Positions 27,878 through 40,014 of a DNA stretch of 64,000 nt are shown here, one piece after another. Both the position numbers and the translations under genes were made by a program. The number at the start of each line of letters is the position of its first letter. The first letter of the stretch is position 1. The DNA comes from Bog-756 sp963725275 (GTDB lineage: Bacteria; Actinomycetota; Acidimicrobiia; Acidimicrobiales; RAAP-2). The stretch is from the NCBI GenBank assembly GCA_963725275.1, contig CAVRXS010000005.1, positions 558,001 to 622,000 of the forward strand. The letters are read 5' to 3'. The notes under the pieces are model-generated. The model did not search any database. It was not told the DNA's origin and was given only the letters and a program-made list of their open reading frames with translations.

Positions 27878-28159
27878 ATGACCGACACCGGCACCACCCT
27901 GGCTCCGCAGCAGACCGACCCCGTGCCCGACCACGACCACGAGCGCATGTCCCATATCGTGCTCGAGGGGTTCACCCCCGAGGAGGGTGACTTCGTCTCG
28001 GTCGGCCCGTCGGTGGTCGAAGGGATGGTCAACGGCACGGCGGTCAAGGCCCTCTGCGGCAAGATCTGGGTGCCGGGGCGCAATCCCCAGCGCTTCCCGC
28101 TCTGCCCGACCTGCAAGGAGATCGCCGAGGCCCGGGGCTGGCGGATCCCGGCCGGCTGA
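27878..28159 (+). CDS. DUF3039 domain protein
   Basis: A 93-residue actinobacterial protein of unknown function. The C-terminal half has a likely zinc-binding knuckle: ALCGKIWVPGRNPQRFPLCPTCKE, with three cysteines spaced as in DUF3039, plus histidines in an N-terminal DHDHERMSH segment. Start ATG 27878 is 6 nt after GATCCT. It is divergent from maf across 86 bp and convergent with the P450 gene. Confidence 0.88.
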   Translation: MTDTGTTLAPQQTDPVPDHDHERMSHIVLEGFTPEEGDFVSVGPSVVEGMVNGTAVKALCGKIWVPGRNPQRFPLCPTCKEIAEARGWRIPAG

Positions 28160-28189
28160 CCCGCTGACCTCGGACCGGTCGCAGCCCGT

Positions 28190-29386
28190 TCAGCGCGGCC
28201 GGCCGGCGGTGACCGGAAGGGACTCGTACCGGCGGACGAAGGGGCCGGGAGCCAAGCGGCCACGCGCGCCGTCGGCGGCGAAGTCGGGCACCACCCGGAG
28301 CAGCTCCTCGAGGACCACGCGTCCCTGCAGACGGGCGGCCGCGGCACCGATGCAGTGGTGCGGGCCGTTGCCGAATGTGAGCATCCGGTGGAACCGGCGG
28401 GTCACGTCGAGCCGGCCGGCGGACGGCCCGAACTCGCGCTCGTCGCGGTTGGCCGCGCCGTAGAGCAGGTGGACCTTCGATCCGGCCGCGATGGTCCGGC
28501 TGTGCAGTGCGACCTCACGTGTCGTGGTGCGGGACAGGCCCTGGACGGGACTGGTCCACCGCAAGAGCTCCTCGACCGCGCCGGGCAGCAGCGCTGGGTC
28601 CGAGAGCAGTCGGGCGCGCTGGTCCGGACAGGCGGTGAGCGCCACGGCCGTCCCGCCGAGGAGACCTGCGGCTGTGTCGTTCCCTCCGGCGATCAGCACG
28701 AAGCAGAACCCGAGGATCTCATCGAGGTGGAGTGGACGGTCGTCGATCCTGGCCACGGCCAGGTCGGAGAGCATGTCCTCACCCGGGTGCCGGCGTCTGT
28801 ACGCGACGAGTTCGGTGAAGTAGGCGTAGAGGTCTGCGACGGCCCCGGCGGCGCCGCCCACGATCCCGCCGGTGGCGTTGGCCTGCACGATGGCGCTGCT
28901 CCAGGTGTCGAACGCCGCTCGGTCTTCCTCGGGCACGCCCAGGTAGGTCGCGACCACGACGGCCGGGAGCCGCCCGGCGAGCAGGTCGACGAAGTCTCCC
29001 TCGCCGGCTTCGGCCAGCAGCGCGACCCGCTCACGGACGAACATCCGGAGCGCCGGCTCGAGGGTGGCCACCCGGCGGGGGGTGAAGCCGCGACTGATCA
29101 GGCGCCGGAAGACCGTGTGCTGTGGACGGTCCATCATCACGAGGGTGGGTTTGAGCCCGAGCGCGATGATCTCGTCGCGTTCATAGGTGAGTCCCTGGGC
29201 AGACGAGAAGAGGACCGTGTCGTTGGTGGCCGCGAACACATCCTCGAAACGCGAGAGCACCCAGAATCCGAGCGGCGCACCATGGACCGGGTCCTCGTCC
29301 CGCAGTCTCCGGTAGAGCGGGTAGGGATCCCGGAGCATGGACGGATCCCCGGGGTCGTAGGCGGGCGGTGCGACGGTGGACGTCAT
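28190..29386 (-). CDS. Cytochrome P450
   Basis: A 398-residue soluble bacterial P450. The I-helix oxygen-activation segment is LIAGGNDTAAG, the ExxR motif lies in the sequence VEELLRW, and the haem-thiolate loop is FGNGPHHCIGAAAAR. It begins MTSTVAPPAYDPGD, with a GGAGGAG ribosome-binding site 7-8 bp upstream on the minus strand. The substrate is unknown, and no ferredoxin or reductase gene is adjacent. The gene ends opposite DUF3039, with GC-rich self-complementary bases between the stops. Confidence 0.95.
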   Translation of the reverse strand: MTSTVAPPAYDPGDPSMLRDPYPLYRRLRDEDPVHGAPLGFWVLSRFEDVFAATNDTVLFSSAQGLTYERDEIIALGLKPTLVMMDRPQHTVFRRLISRGFTPRRVATLEPALRMFVRERVALLAEAGEGDFVDLLAGRLPAVVVATYLGVPEEDRAAFDTWSSAIVQANATGGIVGGAAGAVADLYAYFTELVAYRRRHPGEDMLSDLAVARIDDRPLHLDEILGFCFVLIAGGNDTAAGLLGGTAVALTACPDQRARLLSDPALLPGAVEELLRWTSPVQGLSRTTTREVALHSRTIAAGSKVHLLYGAANRDEREFGPSAGRLDVTRRFHRMLTFGNGPHHCIGAAAARLQGRVVLEELLRVVPDFAADGARGRLAPGPFVRRYESLPVTAGRPR

Positions 29387-29459
29387 CTCGTGGCTCCTCC
29401 GACAGTGAACCATCCCGACCGTACCCGACGCGGGCCGACGGGGCGGTCTGCACCAGTCG

Positions 29460-29465
29460 TAGAGT
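29460..29465 (+). promoter_or_regulatory. -10-like TAGAGT before the DinB gene
   Basis: TAGAGT ends 7 nt before ATG 29473, leaderless spacing, with no Shine-Dalgarno sequence. The site lies 74 bp from the divergent P450 start. Confidence 0.45.
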
Positions 29466-29472
29466 GCCCACG

Positions 29473-29949
29473 ATGCCCGATCGGAAACCGCCCCGCACCG
29501 TCGGGGACGAGCGCACCGTGCTCCGTGCGCTCCTCCAGTACCAACGCGAGTCGATCGTGCGAACGGTGACCGGGGTGGACGAGGCCGCGGCCCGCACCGA
29601 GCTGGTGGGGAGCGGCACCAGCCTGCTGTGGCTGGTCCGTCACCTGACCGAGGCCGAGTCCCTCTGGGTCCTCCACCGGTTCGCCGGCGGGCCGGTCGGG
29701 GCACCGCCATCGGCTGATCTGTCCGAGCTCCCGTTGGCCGACGCGGTCGACGCCTACCGGGCGACGTGGGCGCGTGTCGACGACGTCGTGGACGCCGCGC
29801 CGGACCTCGAGATGTTCTGCGCGGACACCGGGACCGAGTCGCCGGTCACCCTTCGCTGGGTGCTCATGCATCTGCTCGAGGAGACGGCCCGCCACGCGGG
29901 CCACGCCGACATCCTGCGCGAGCTCGTCGACGGTCGGACCGGTCGGTAG
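29473..29949 (+). CDS. DinB/DUF664-family protein
   Basis: A 158-residue four-helix bundle protein of the DinB superfamily. Metal-binding histidines are placed as usual: His in the sequence LVRHLTEAES and a C-terminal HLLEETARHAGHADILREL block, giving a three-His site. Actinobacterial members include mycothiol-dependent enzymes, but the function of this one is unknown. Start ATG 29473 is leaderless. It is divergent from the P450. Confidence 0.88.
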   Translation: MPDRKPPRTVGDERTVLRALLQYQRESIVRTVTGVDEAAARTELVGSGTSLLWLVRHLTEAESLWVLHRFAGGPVGAPPSADLSELPLADAVDAYRATWARVDDVVDAAPDLEMFCADTGTESPVTLRWVLMHLLEETARHAGHADILRELVDGRTGR

Positions 29950-29976
29950 GCCGGGCGCAGTTCACGCCTGGACTGC

Positions 29977-32900
29977 TCAGAGCCGTGCTTCTGTGCCCTC
30001 TACCAGGCTGAGTGCACTGAGCTTCGTCTGACAGGCCCGGATCTGCACCGGGTCACCGACATGGGTGTACAGCGAGGAACCACCGGTCACAATGCCGGTC
30101 ACGTCGTCCTCGGTGGAGCCAACCGGGCACGCACCCTGGCCCTCGGAAACCGATGTCAGCGACGCAACGGTCGACTTCACGCTCGGTTGCCATGTCAGTG
30201 TCCCGCCCGAGCTGAGCCAGGAAGCGGACGCTGACGCGGTCTTGTTCCTGGCAGGATCGGATGGGGCACATCCTGTGAACGTGATGGACGAGCCCACAGT
30301 GCCGGACAACGAATCGCAGACGACACTGGAGCGCTTCCGCATCACCGTCAGTGTGGTTGTGCCCGATGATCCTGCAAAGGTGGCATCGCCCACATAGGTC
30401 GCAGTCACGGTGTCCACGCCGGGCGGGGCACCGACCGCGAGACAGGAGCCGTGGCCAGCCATGAGCTCCGCGGTGCAGAGGTACGTCGAACCGGCACTGA
30501 ACGTGACGAACCCAGTGGGAGTCACGGATCCCGAGGCCACAGAAGCGCTGTAGGTCACCAGTGATCCTGAGGTTGTGGTGCTGGGAACGACTGAGGCGGT
30601 CGTGGCCGTGGGAACGAGGACGGAGACGGTGAGTTCCACCGTGTTGGTCGACGTCGTTGGGCCGTAGCTGCCACCACCTGAGTATTGCCGCGGAGATCCC
30701 CGGGTAGTTGCCCGGTGCGAGGGTGGTCGAGGTACCACAGGACGTGGCTGGCAGCGTGGCCGCGCACAGCTGCCCGTCACCAGGTGCGTCGAAGGTAATG
30801 GTCCCTGTCGCGGCAGTTGGGAGACCGACCTCCGCCAACGTCGCCGATGAGCCGAAGTTCGTGATGGCAGTTGCTGCCCCGTTCACAGTGATCGAGAACG
30901 GAGCTCCGTTGAGATCGACCTCGGCGGCGGGCTGGACCTCGACCGGCGAGACGCTGATCAGCGGGGTGGTGCTGCCGGCGGCCAGCACCGGCACGGTGTC
31001 GCCCGTCGGGCTCGAGCCCCCGGTCTGGGGCGGGCCTGCGACCGGAGGGGTCGACCCGGTCCATCCGGTGAGCAGGCAGTTGCTCGGTCCGTCCCCGGTC
31101 GCGCCTCCGAAGGTGACGAGGCCCTCGGCGGTGAACTGGGTCGCGCTCACCAGGCCGATCCCGGCGGTTCCGCCGGACGGCCCGTTGGTGGTGAATGCGT
31201 TGCCCGTGATTACAGGGGTTTCGAACACGGTGGTTGCACCCCAGCTGACGGACGCTGCCTCGGAAGCCGGCGCCGCTGCGGTGGTCGACCGGCTGATGGT
31301 GATCGAGTTGTCGTTCGCGGCGACGGCCTTGACGGTCGCGGACTGCGGGATCCCTGCAGCAGAGGAGGCGAGACCGTCGCCGACCTTGACGCCGGAGAAG
31401 CCCCCGCCGGTCGTCGTGAGGGTGGTCGAACCCTTGGTCCAGGTCACCGCCCCTGGGGCGGTGCCCCCGCCGTCCGGCTCAGTGATGTTCGGCGTGTTGA
31501 GCTTGTAGGAGCCGGTGGCGTGCCCGTCGGTCGACCCGATGGTCTCGGTCCACTGCAGGGTCGACGTGCCGCTTCCGAGGCCATTCGAGTAGATGTTGGC
31601 GATGAAGGCACCGCTGAGGGTGGTCGTCGCCGTGCCGGTGAAGCCGAATTCCTCACCCGTCGGCGTCGCGGAGCCGGTGGTCGTGTTGCCCTTGAGCGTT
31701 GTGACGAACGCTGCGGCGACACCCGTCTGGAACCCGGTCGTGCAGTCTTCCTCGTAGGAGACGGCCGCGCCCGGGAGAGGGAACTGGCCGTCGATGTACG
31801 GGTTCTTGCAGTTGGACGCTGTCGGGGGTGGGGGCTGCACGCCACCGTTCATCGCCCCGATCGCATCGAAGTCCTCTTGGACCAGATTGGGAGGCAACGG
31901 GGCATAGCCCAGGGATGTCACGGTCTCCTGGCCGGCACACGCGAGGAAATGGACGAACTTACCCAGCTCCGTACCCTTCGCCGAAGGGAACGGTGACGTC
32001 GCATCCGGTCCTTGACACGCCTCACCGTGCTCTGCTGCCAACAAGGGCGAACAGGGGGCGACGAGATAGCTGTAGCTCGAGAGCGGGTAGGCATTCGCTT
32101 CGGAGTTCGTGAACACCCCGCTCGGGTTCTGCGTGCCATCCGCGTTGCGGGTGGCCGATTCGAGGGCGGTCGACATGTTGACCGACGTCGGCTGGACATC
32201 GGCACCACTCGCGTTGAGTAGGGATGCCACGGGGAACGTGTGCACCTTGGCGTATGCGGGTTCGACGTAGGTGATCGCTCCGATGCTGGAGGAAGCCGCA
32301 ACGTAGTTTGCGGCGTTGTCGGAACCGGCCTGGCCGGTAGGGGTGCCGCTCTTCCACCCCGGGTAGCCGGGGTGCGTAGAGAAGTCGAATCCCTGGGAAG
32401 GCGTCGGCCACACCGCGGTGGGCGCCCCGGGGGAGGCGCTCCCGAAGGCGGTTTGGGCCGCCACGAAGGTCGCGTGATCTTCGTTGAGCAGGTACTGGCT
32501 GAGGAGGTAGTTCTCCCCTGACGCATCCGACCGGTAGACGGCGATGATGGAGGTTGCCGGAAGGAGGCCCGAGAGCTGCGGGTTGATCGCCTCGATGGCT
32601 GGGTTGTCCCACCGAGTGATCCTTCCGAGGAAGATGTCGTCGATCACCTGGGCATCGAGGTTGAGGTCGGTGATCCGCTGTCCGTTGGTGCCGTTGAGAT
32701 TGAACATGAAGCTGAGACCGCCGCCCACGTCAGGCAGGTACTGGTACGGCTGAGTTGGGGAGGCTTCCGCCTGGCCGGCGCTGTAGGGGAGGTCGGACGC
32801 GGCGAAGTCCACCTGATTGGTGGCGAAGGTGTTGAGGCCGATGACCGATGAGGTCACTTGCCAATCGATGGGGATTCCGAACAGCGTGGACACCTGACCG

Positions 32901-33098
32901 ACCCACTGCTGTATTGCGACCGACGCGAAGGATGAACCATCTGCGGTCAGTGTCGGCGGAACGGTCGCGCCCGGGTGCACTCGGGGGGACCTGCGTCGCA
33001 GCGGCCGACGGTCCGCTTGCCGCGAGCCACCCGATGGCCACGACCATCACTGCCACCGCGGCCCGAGCAGGGCCCACCAGGTGTCCCGACATGTTCAT
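29977..33098 (-). CDS. Very large PstS-like phosphate-binding protein with Ig-like repeats, frame broken by two +1 indels
   Basis: The intended product is about 1040 residues. An N-terminal signal segment (VMVVAIGWLAASG) precedes a PstS-type binding domain of about 380 residues with ADGSSFAS, VDFAASDLPYSAGQ and YRSDASGENYLLSQYL. Next comes a long Thr/Gly-rich region and at least one Ig-like (Big) repeat with TFSAGSTYLCTAELMAGH and VTATYVGDATFAGSSGTTTLTV. The breaks are in GGGGGG at 32983-32988 and GCCGCGG at 30687-30693; both are extra bases. No pstC, pstA or pstB is nearby. It may be a surface phosphate scavenger or adhesin; this is inferred. Confidence 0.8.
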
Positions 33099-33221
33099 TG
33101 CGCCCTCACCCTCTCCGGAGCCGCGTTCCGGTCCGGGGCAAGTGTTGCAGGTTCTCTGTCGACGTGCGGCTGCGCGCCGGCTCTTGTGACGCGTTCCGCG
33201 AACTCGGATCGGCTCACCAGG

Positions 33222-33394
33222 TCAGGGGACGGCGATCTCCCCGTGGTCGCGGCAGCGCGCCCGGTAGGCACGCGGTGTGACCTCGACGGTGAGGCGGCGC
33301 CCGCAGGAGGCACAGAAGCGGGGCGGGTCGAGCGGCCTCGCGCACCCGCGCAGCTCGCCGAACCGCACCCCGTGCAGTGGGAGGGATCGCCCAC
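33222..33394 (-). CDS. bsaP: Probable biotin synthase auxiliary protein, one base apparently missing
   Basis: A short frame directly after bioB reads PPRFCASCGRRLTVEV, then a basic stretch ending ARCRDHGEIAVP. This CxxC plus CxxHG pattern is that of BsaP, the small iron-sulfur protein that mycobacterial BioB requires. An in-frame part starting GTG 33394, 15 nt after the bioB stop, supplies the expected first HCTGC pair, but the two parts differ by one base near 33364. With that base restored the product is about 57 residues. Without it, only a 48-residue version from GTG 33368 is possible. Confidence 0.6.
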
Positions 33395-33408
33395 GGTCCC
33401 GGTCAGGC

Positions 33409-34503
33409 TCAGAGGACGCCGGTGAGCGCGCCCACCGGCATGCGCAGGTCGGAGAGCATCTGCAGGTCCTCCTCGGGCGAGCGGCCGAGCGTGGTGAGGT
33501 AGTTGCCCACGATGAGGGCGTTGATCCCGGAGGTCATGCCCATCGACTGCAGCTCGCGCGAGGGTGACCTCCCTGCCGCCCGCATAGCGGAGGATGACAC
33601 CGGGCAGCCCGAGCCGGAAGAGGGCGATCCAGCGGATGGCATCCCAGGCCGCCACCGGCGGTGCGTCCCCGAGCGGCGTGCCGGGACGCGGGTTGAGGAA
33701 GTTGAGGGGTACCTCGGTCGGATCGAGCTCCTGGAGCTCGACGATGAGCTCGACGCGCTGCTCGTCGGTCTCGCCCATGCCGACGAGGGCACCGCAGCAC
33801 AGCTCCATCCCGTGCCGCGGACCAGCCGGCAGGTGGCCTCGCGCTCCTCCCAGGTGTGGGTGGTGACCACGTTCGGGAAGAACGACCGGGACGTCTCGAG
33901 ATTGTGGTTGTAGCGGTGCACGCCGCAGGCGGCGAACCGCCGCGCCTGCTCCTCGGTCAGGAGCCCGGCGCTGACCGCGACGTTGAGGCCGGTGCGCTCC
34001 TGCACGAGCGGCACGAGTTCGAGGATGCGCTGCATGGTGCGCTCGTCCGGGCCACGGACCGCCAGCACGATGCAGAACTCCGATGCGCCGGCAGCGCGCG
34101 TCTCCTCGGCGGCCCGCAGCACCTCGTCGGGGTCGAGGAAGGGGGTGGCCTGGACGGGCGTGGAGAACCGGGAGGACTGCGCGCAGAAGTGGCAGTCCTC
34201 CGGGCAACCCCCGGTCTTGGCCGAGAGGATGCCCTCGACCTCGACACCCGGACCGCACCAGGCCAGGCGGACCTGATGGGCGAGCGCGGCCATCGACGTG
34301 ACCCACTGGTCGGGCAGGACGGCCAGGTCCGAGAGCTCCCGGCCGTCGAGCAGGCGGCGTTCGTCGAGCAGGGCGGTCTCGGCCGCCCGTAGGCGCGCCC
34401 GGACCGTCGCCTCGTCCAGGTCGGGCCGTCTGGACGCGGACCGCCGTGGTGGTGGGAGGGCGACCGCGGTGGATCGGTCGGACAGGGGGGCGTCGCCGGA
34501 CAT
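33409..34503 (-). CDS. bioB: Biotin synthase, frame broken by one -1 and one +1 indel
   Basis: The intended product is 364 residues: a radical-SAM enzyme that inserts sulfur into dethiobiotin. The 4Fe-4S motif CPEDCHFC lies in the sequence SAKTGGCPEDCHFCAQSS, with NHNLETSRSFFP and EREATCRLVRGTG following. The middle part, GMELCCGALVGMGETDEQR to YAGGREVTL, lies in another frame, and the ending MGMTSGINALIVGNYLTTLG returns to the first. Breaks are at CCC 33809-33811 (base missing) and CGCGCG 33555-33560 (extra base). The two errors cancel, so both ends are in one frame. bioD is 14 kb away. Confidence 0.9.
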   Translation of the reverse strand: MSGDAPLSDRSTAVALPPPRRSASRRPDLDEATVRARLRAAETALLDERRLLDGRELSDLAVLPDQWVTSMAALAHQVRLAWCGPGVEVEGILSAKTGGCPEDCHFCAQSSRFSTPVQATPFLDPDEVLRAAEETRAAGASEFCIVLAVRGPDERTMQRILELVPLVQERTGLNVAVSAGLLTEEQARRFAACGVHRYNHNLETSRSFFPNVVTTHTWEEREATCRLVRGTGWSCAAVPSSAWARPTSSASSSSSSSRSSIRPRYPSTSSTRVPARRSGTHRRWRPGMPSAGSPSSGSGCPVSSSAMRAAGRSPSRELQSMGMTSGINALIVGNYLTTLGRSPEEDLQMLSDLRMPVGALTGVL

Positions 34504-34574
34504 GCCGAAACGGTACCCGTCCCCGCAGGCCCCGAGGACACGGCACCGCTCGAGGCCCGGAGAGTGCGTGGTGC

Positions 34575-35417
34575 TCAGATGCCGTGGGCCGGGTCCCCGA
34601 AGACCGGAGGTCGCTTCTCGCGCAGCGCGGCCACCCCCTCGCGGTAGTCCGGGCCGGCCATCATGGGGCTGAGCAAGGCTTCGGCGGTCCGGACCGACTC
34701 GGCAGCGGTCTGGTGGAACGCCTCGTAGACCTGCAGCTTCGACGCGGCGAGCGAGGCCGGGGAGACGGTGGTCGCGAGCATCTGGGCGTACCCCCGCACG
34801 TGGTCGAGGAGCTGGTCGGGCCCGACCACCGCCGTCACCAGTCCGAGTGCCTCGGCCTCGTCGGCGTCGAAGGTCCGGCTCGACAGGATGAGGTCGAGGG
34901 CCCGTGGCAGCCCGATGAGCTTGGGCAGCAGCCAGGCGAGCCCGAAGGCGCAGGGCAGGCCGAGCTTGCCGTGCGCCGTGGTGAACTTGGTCCCGCGTGC
35001 GGCAAAACGCAGGTCGCAGTAGCAGGCCAGGGCGAAGCCGATCCCGGCCGCCGGTCCGTTGACCGCGGCCAGCACCGGCTTGGGGATCCCGAAGTGGTAC
35101 GCGAGCTCAGCGTCGAATTCTGGGCGCACCCCCTGGCCCGGCGTGGCCAGGTCGTCCGGGGCACCCGAGTCGTAGGCCCCGCGTTCGGCGTGGTCGGCCA
35201 GGTCCGCCGACTCGGCGCCGGCGCAGAACCCCCGTCCGCTCCCGGTGACCACGATCACCCGCACGGCGGGGTCGTCGGCCGCCTCCTGCAGGAGCATCCG
35301 GTACTCGGCGTTCATTCGTGCGGTCCAGGCGTTGAGCCGCTCCGGCCGATGGAGGGTGATGGTTGCGACCGCGCCGTCGACCGCGAAGCGGGTCACCTCG
35401 AGATCGGACGGGGTCAT
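34575..35417 (-). CDS. Enoyl-CoA hydratase/isomerase family protein
   Basis: A 280-residue crotonase-fold enzyme. The oxyanion-hole strands are GRGFCAGAESADL and AAVNGPAAGIGFALACYCD. The glutamates used by true hydratases are not evident at both sites; an Ala/Gly-rich AAGIGFAL and LGLPCAFGLAWLLP occupy the region, so an isomerase or other crotonase reaction is possible. Start MTPSDLEVTRFAVDG at 35417. It lies 44 bp after ahcY on the same strand; whether they are functionally linked is unknown. Confidence 0.9.
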   Translation of the reverse strand: MTPSDLEVTRFAVDGAVATITLHRPERLNAWTARMNAEYRMLLQEAADDPAVRVIVVTGSGRGFCAGAESADLADHAERGAYDSGAPDDLATPGQGVRPEFDAELAYHFGIPKPVLAAVNGPAAGIGFALACYCDLRFAARGTKFTTAHGKLGLPCAFGLAWLLPKLIGLPRALDLILSSRTFDADEAEALGLVTAVVGPDQLLDHVRGYAQMLATTVSPASLAASKLQVYEAFHQTAAESVRTAEALLSPMMAGPDYREGVAALREKRPPVFGDPAHGI

Positions 35418-35461
35418 GGCGGCTTCCGTCGCCGGTCGTGGGTGCGGGCGGGCGCGGGCGG

Positions 35462-36907
<1,446 letters not shown>

Positions 36908-37083
36908 GGCGGCTCCTTCGTTGTGCCGGCCACGTTCGCAAGCCGGTGTCGGTCGGCACCGGACCGGGCCGACCCGTCCGTGTACCTCCGAGCCCCATCC
37001 GTCGGCCGGTGCCCCGGGGCGGTCGGTCCCAGAGATGCTACTCCACGCCCTGTCGGGCCCACCTGGCTCCGGGGATCAGCCGG

Positions 37084-39895
37084 TCAGGGCACGGTGATGG
37101 TGGTGGAGAGTGGAAGGTCCGATGACGACTGGCCGAGGGCGAGCGTGTAGGCCCCGGGCACGGTGGCCGGGGACCCGTTGGCGGCGGTGGTGAACGCCGA
37201 CGCCGGGATCGGAAGGGTGACCGTGGTGCTCCGATGGGCGTCGAGCGTGACAGACCGGAAGGCGACGAGCTGCCCGGGTGGTTCTCCGGCCGACGGAGGG
37301 AAGGTGAGATACGCCTGTGCGACGGTGGCCCCGGGCCGCGAGCCGGTGTTGGTGACCCGGACCGCGGCCGAGTACCCGTCTCCCGAGCGGGCGACGGTGA
37401 GGTCGCTGAGGGAGAAGCTGGTGTACGAGAGCCCGAAGCCGAACGGGAACAACGGTTGGGTCCCGGTGGCGTGGTCGTACCGGTAGCCCACCTCGAGCCC
37501 CTCCGAGTAGGTGGCGGTGAGCCCGATCCCCGGCCACTGGGCCTCTGTGTTGATCGCGGCGGTGGCGTCCGAGGTCGGGAAGGTGACGGGCAGGTGTCCG
37601 GACGGGTCGACGTCCCCGAAGAGCAGGCGGGCTGCCGCCGCGCCGTCCTGCTCACCCGGATACCAGTCCTCGAGCACGCCGGCGACCTGGGGGAGCCACG
37701 GCATCAGCACCGGGCCCCCGGTGTTGAGGACGACCACGGTGCGCGGGTTGGCAGCGGCCACCGCCTCGATGAGCGCGTCCTCGTCGCCCGGCAGCGCGAG
37801 GGTCGGCTTGTCGAATGCCTCCGAGGAGTAGTCCCCGACGAACACGAGCGCGACCTGGGACCGGTGCGCGAGGGCGGCGGCCTGGGCGATCTGGTCGCCG
37901 ACGAACGCCCAGCCGAGGGTCAGCGCGCTCGGGACGAACGCCGTCTCACCGGAAGGGGTGAGCTTGTCGACCGGTTCCCAGGACAGATCGACCCGGTACG
38001 GGTGGCCGGCGATCAGGGGAACGGTCTGTGACCAGAGGCCACGGGCGTGACTGAGCAAGTCGGAGACGGCGGGCTGTCCGTCGAGCGTGAGGCTGGCCGC
38101 GCCAGAACCCTGGAGGGCGAGCGTGTAGAGGCCGGAACGGGGCGGCGTCAGCGTTCCCGTCCACTGCCCGGTGACGTCCGACCAGCCGGAGGGCAGCACG
38201 ACGCGGGAGCGGTCGGCCGGGGTCCTCGTCCTCCGCCGCCGGGACGGCGAGAGGAGCGGGAGCAGCATCCGGTGTTGGTCCGACGCGAGCGGCGTCGTCG
38301 CTCCGGGCAGGAGGGGCCCGGTCGGGGGAGGCGAGACCACCGAGGTGTCGACGGTGGGCTCGACAGTCGACACCGACTGCGGACCGTTGTCCGGATCGGT
38401 CTGGGTGAGGGTGAGGGTGAGGCCGCGGCCGGCACCCGACGCAGGCGTGAGATATGCGGACGGGACCGGCGGTAGCGGGGCGGTGGTGCTCCCGCCGTCG
38501 GCAGCAGCGATGGACACCGAGGTCCCGGCGAGATGCCGGAGTGCCCGGAGGGGAGACGAGACGAACGGGGCGATGACCTGGGAGCTGCCGTGCCCACTGG
38601 TCACCGGGGAACTGGCCGCGTCGGCCCCGATCACCGCGATCGAACGGGTCCCCCGCGTGCTCAGGGGAAGGATCCCTCCGGCGTTCTTGAGCAACACCGC
38701 CGACCGCTCGGCCGCCTGCAGCGCGACGGCCGCGTGCTGCTGCGAGTCGACCGGAGTGCCCGGCGCGCCGGCGCTTCCGCGGCCCACCAGTCCGTAGGTG
38801 AACATCTGGGTGAGGACCCGGCTCACCGCTGCGTCGACCAGGGCGGTGGGCAGGTGCCCTTCCCGGGAGAGCTTGGTGAGGGAGGCGACGCTCGATGGCT
38901 TGATCAGGTCGGTGCCGGCGGCCAGCGCGGCCACCGGGTCATGGACTGCCCCGAGGTCGGAGCGCACGAACCCGGTGAACCCCCACTGGGCGAGGACCCC
39001 GGACAGCGCGGGGTCCTGGCACTGGTAGGTGCCGTTCCACTGGGGGTAGGCACACATGAGCGAGGCCACGTGCCCCTGTTTGACCGCGGCCTCGAACGGG
39101 GGCAGATAGATCTCGTCGAGGACCCGGGTCGAGAGTGCATCGTCGATCTCCAGCCGGTCGGTCTCCTGGGAGTACACGGCGAAGTGCTTGGCCTGGGCCA
39201 TCACCCCGGTGGCCTGGATGCCCCGGATGTCGGCGACACCCATCGCCGAGACCAGGAGCGGGTCCTCGCCGTACCCCTCGTAGGCCCTGCCGTTCTGAGG
39301 GACGCGGCAGGACGTTGAGGTTCGGGCCCTGGATCACGTCGATCCCCTGCCCGGCCGCCTCCTCACCCTGCACCTGGCCGTACCGGCGCGCCACCGACGG
39401 ATCGAAGGTCGCGGCGATGCCCAAGGGGGACGGCAGCTGGGTCACGTCGGTTGCGCCGAATGCCAGGCCCTGGGGACCGTCCTGCAGGGTGAGTGACGGG
39501 ATGCACAGCCGTGGCACGCCGGCATTGACGTTCTCGTAGGGCCCGACCTGTTGGAGCACGATCTCGCCGAGCTTCTCCGGCAGGCGCATCCTGGAGACGA
39601 CGAGCGAGGCCAGGGCGGCAGGAGCCTCGTGACGGTCGAGGGCGGTCTCGAGCCACGGGCACCGGGTGACGTCGGTCGTCAGGGTGATCGGGCGGTGGAC
39701 CGGGTGGGAGGCTCCGGACCCGGTGTCCGAACGAGTGCCGGGTGTCTCACCGGACGGGGTCGGCGAGGAAGGAGTGGCGCCCACGACGACCGCAGAAAGC
39801 GCGAGGACGATGACGACCGCCAGCACGCTACCGAGCCGCCGGGAGCGGGCGCGGTGCCGTCGGGGCGGCGGGGGGTGGTGCGCGAGCTGGTTCAC
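37084..39895 (-). CDS. Secreted family-3 glycoside hydrolase (beta-glucosidase type) with PA14 insert, frame broken by one +1 indel
   Basis: The intended product is about 936 residues with an N-terminal signal anchor (VLAVVIVLALSAVVVGA). The GH3 barrel contains LTLQDGPQGLAFG, the conserved GPNLNVL, AKHFAVYSQETDR and the nucleophile segment GFVRSDLGAVHDP. The C-terminal domain carries a PA14-like insert (GLYTLALQGSGAASLTLDGQ) and then a fibronectin-III-like tail with VRVTNTGSRPG. Breakage is at CGCGG near 39303-39307; removing one base gives NGRAYEGYGEDPLL, standard for the family. It is likely an exo-beta-glycosidase on the cell exterior. Confidence 0.88.
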
Positions 39896-40014
39896 GGTCT
39901 CGGCTCGTCAACTTACCCAGGGGGTGATCCGGATCCAGGTCGGGCCCTGCGACGACCAGCCGGTCCGGACGCGATTGCAGGCTCAGCAGGGCGTGAGGGT
40001 CACCGGGAGTGACG

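Noticed and set aside
28147..28206. GC-rich inverted repeat between DUF3039 and the P450
   Set aside because: CCGGCCGG arms can pair but only with a 4-base bulge and without a T-run, and they overlap the coding ends, so a terminator call is not supported.
36908..37083. SAH or SAM riboswitch in the ahcY leader
   Set aside because: The leader has GC-rich repeats, but I could not find the conserved core of any known SAH or SAM riboswitch.
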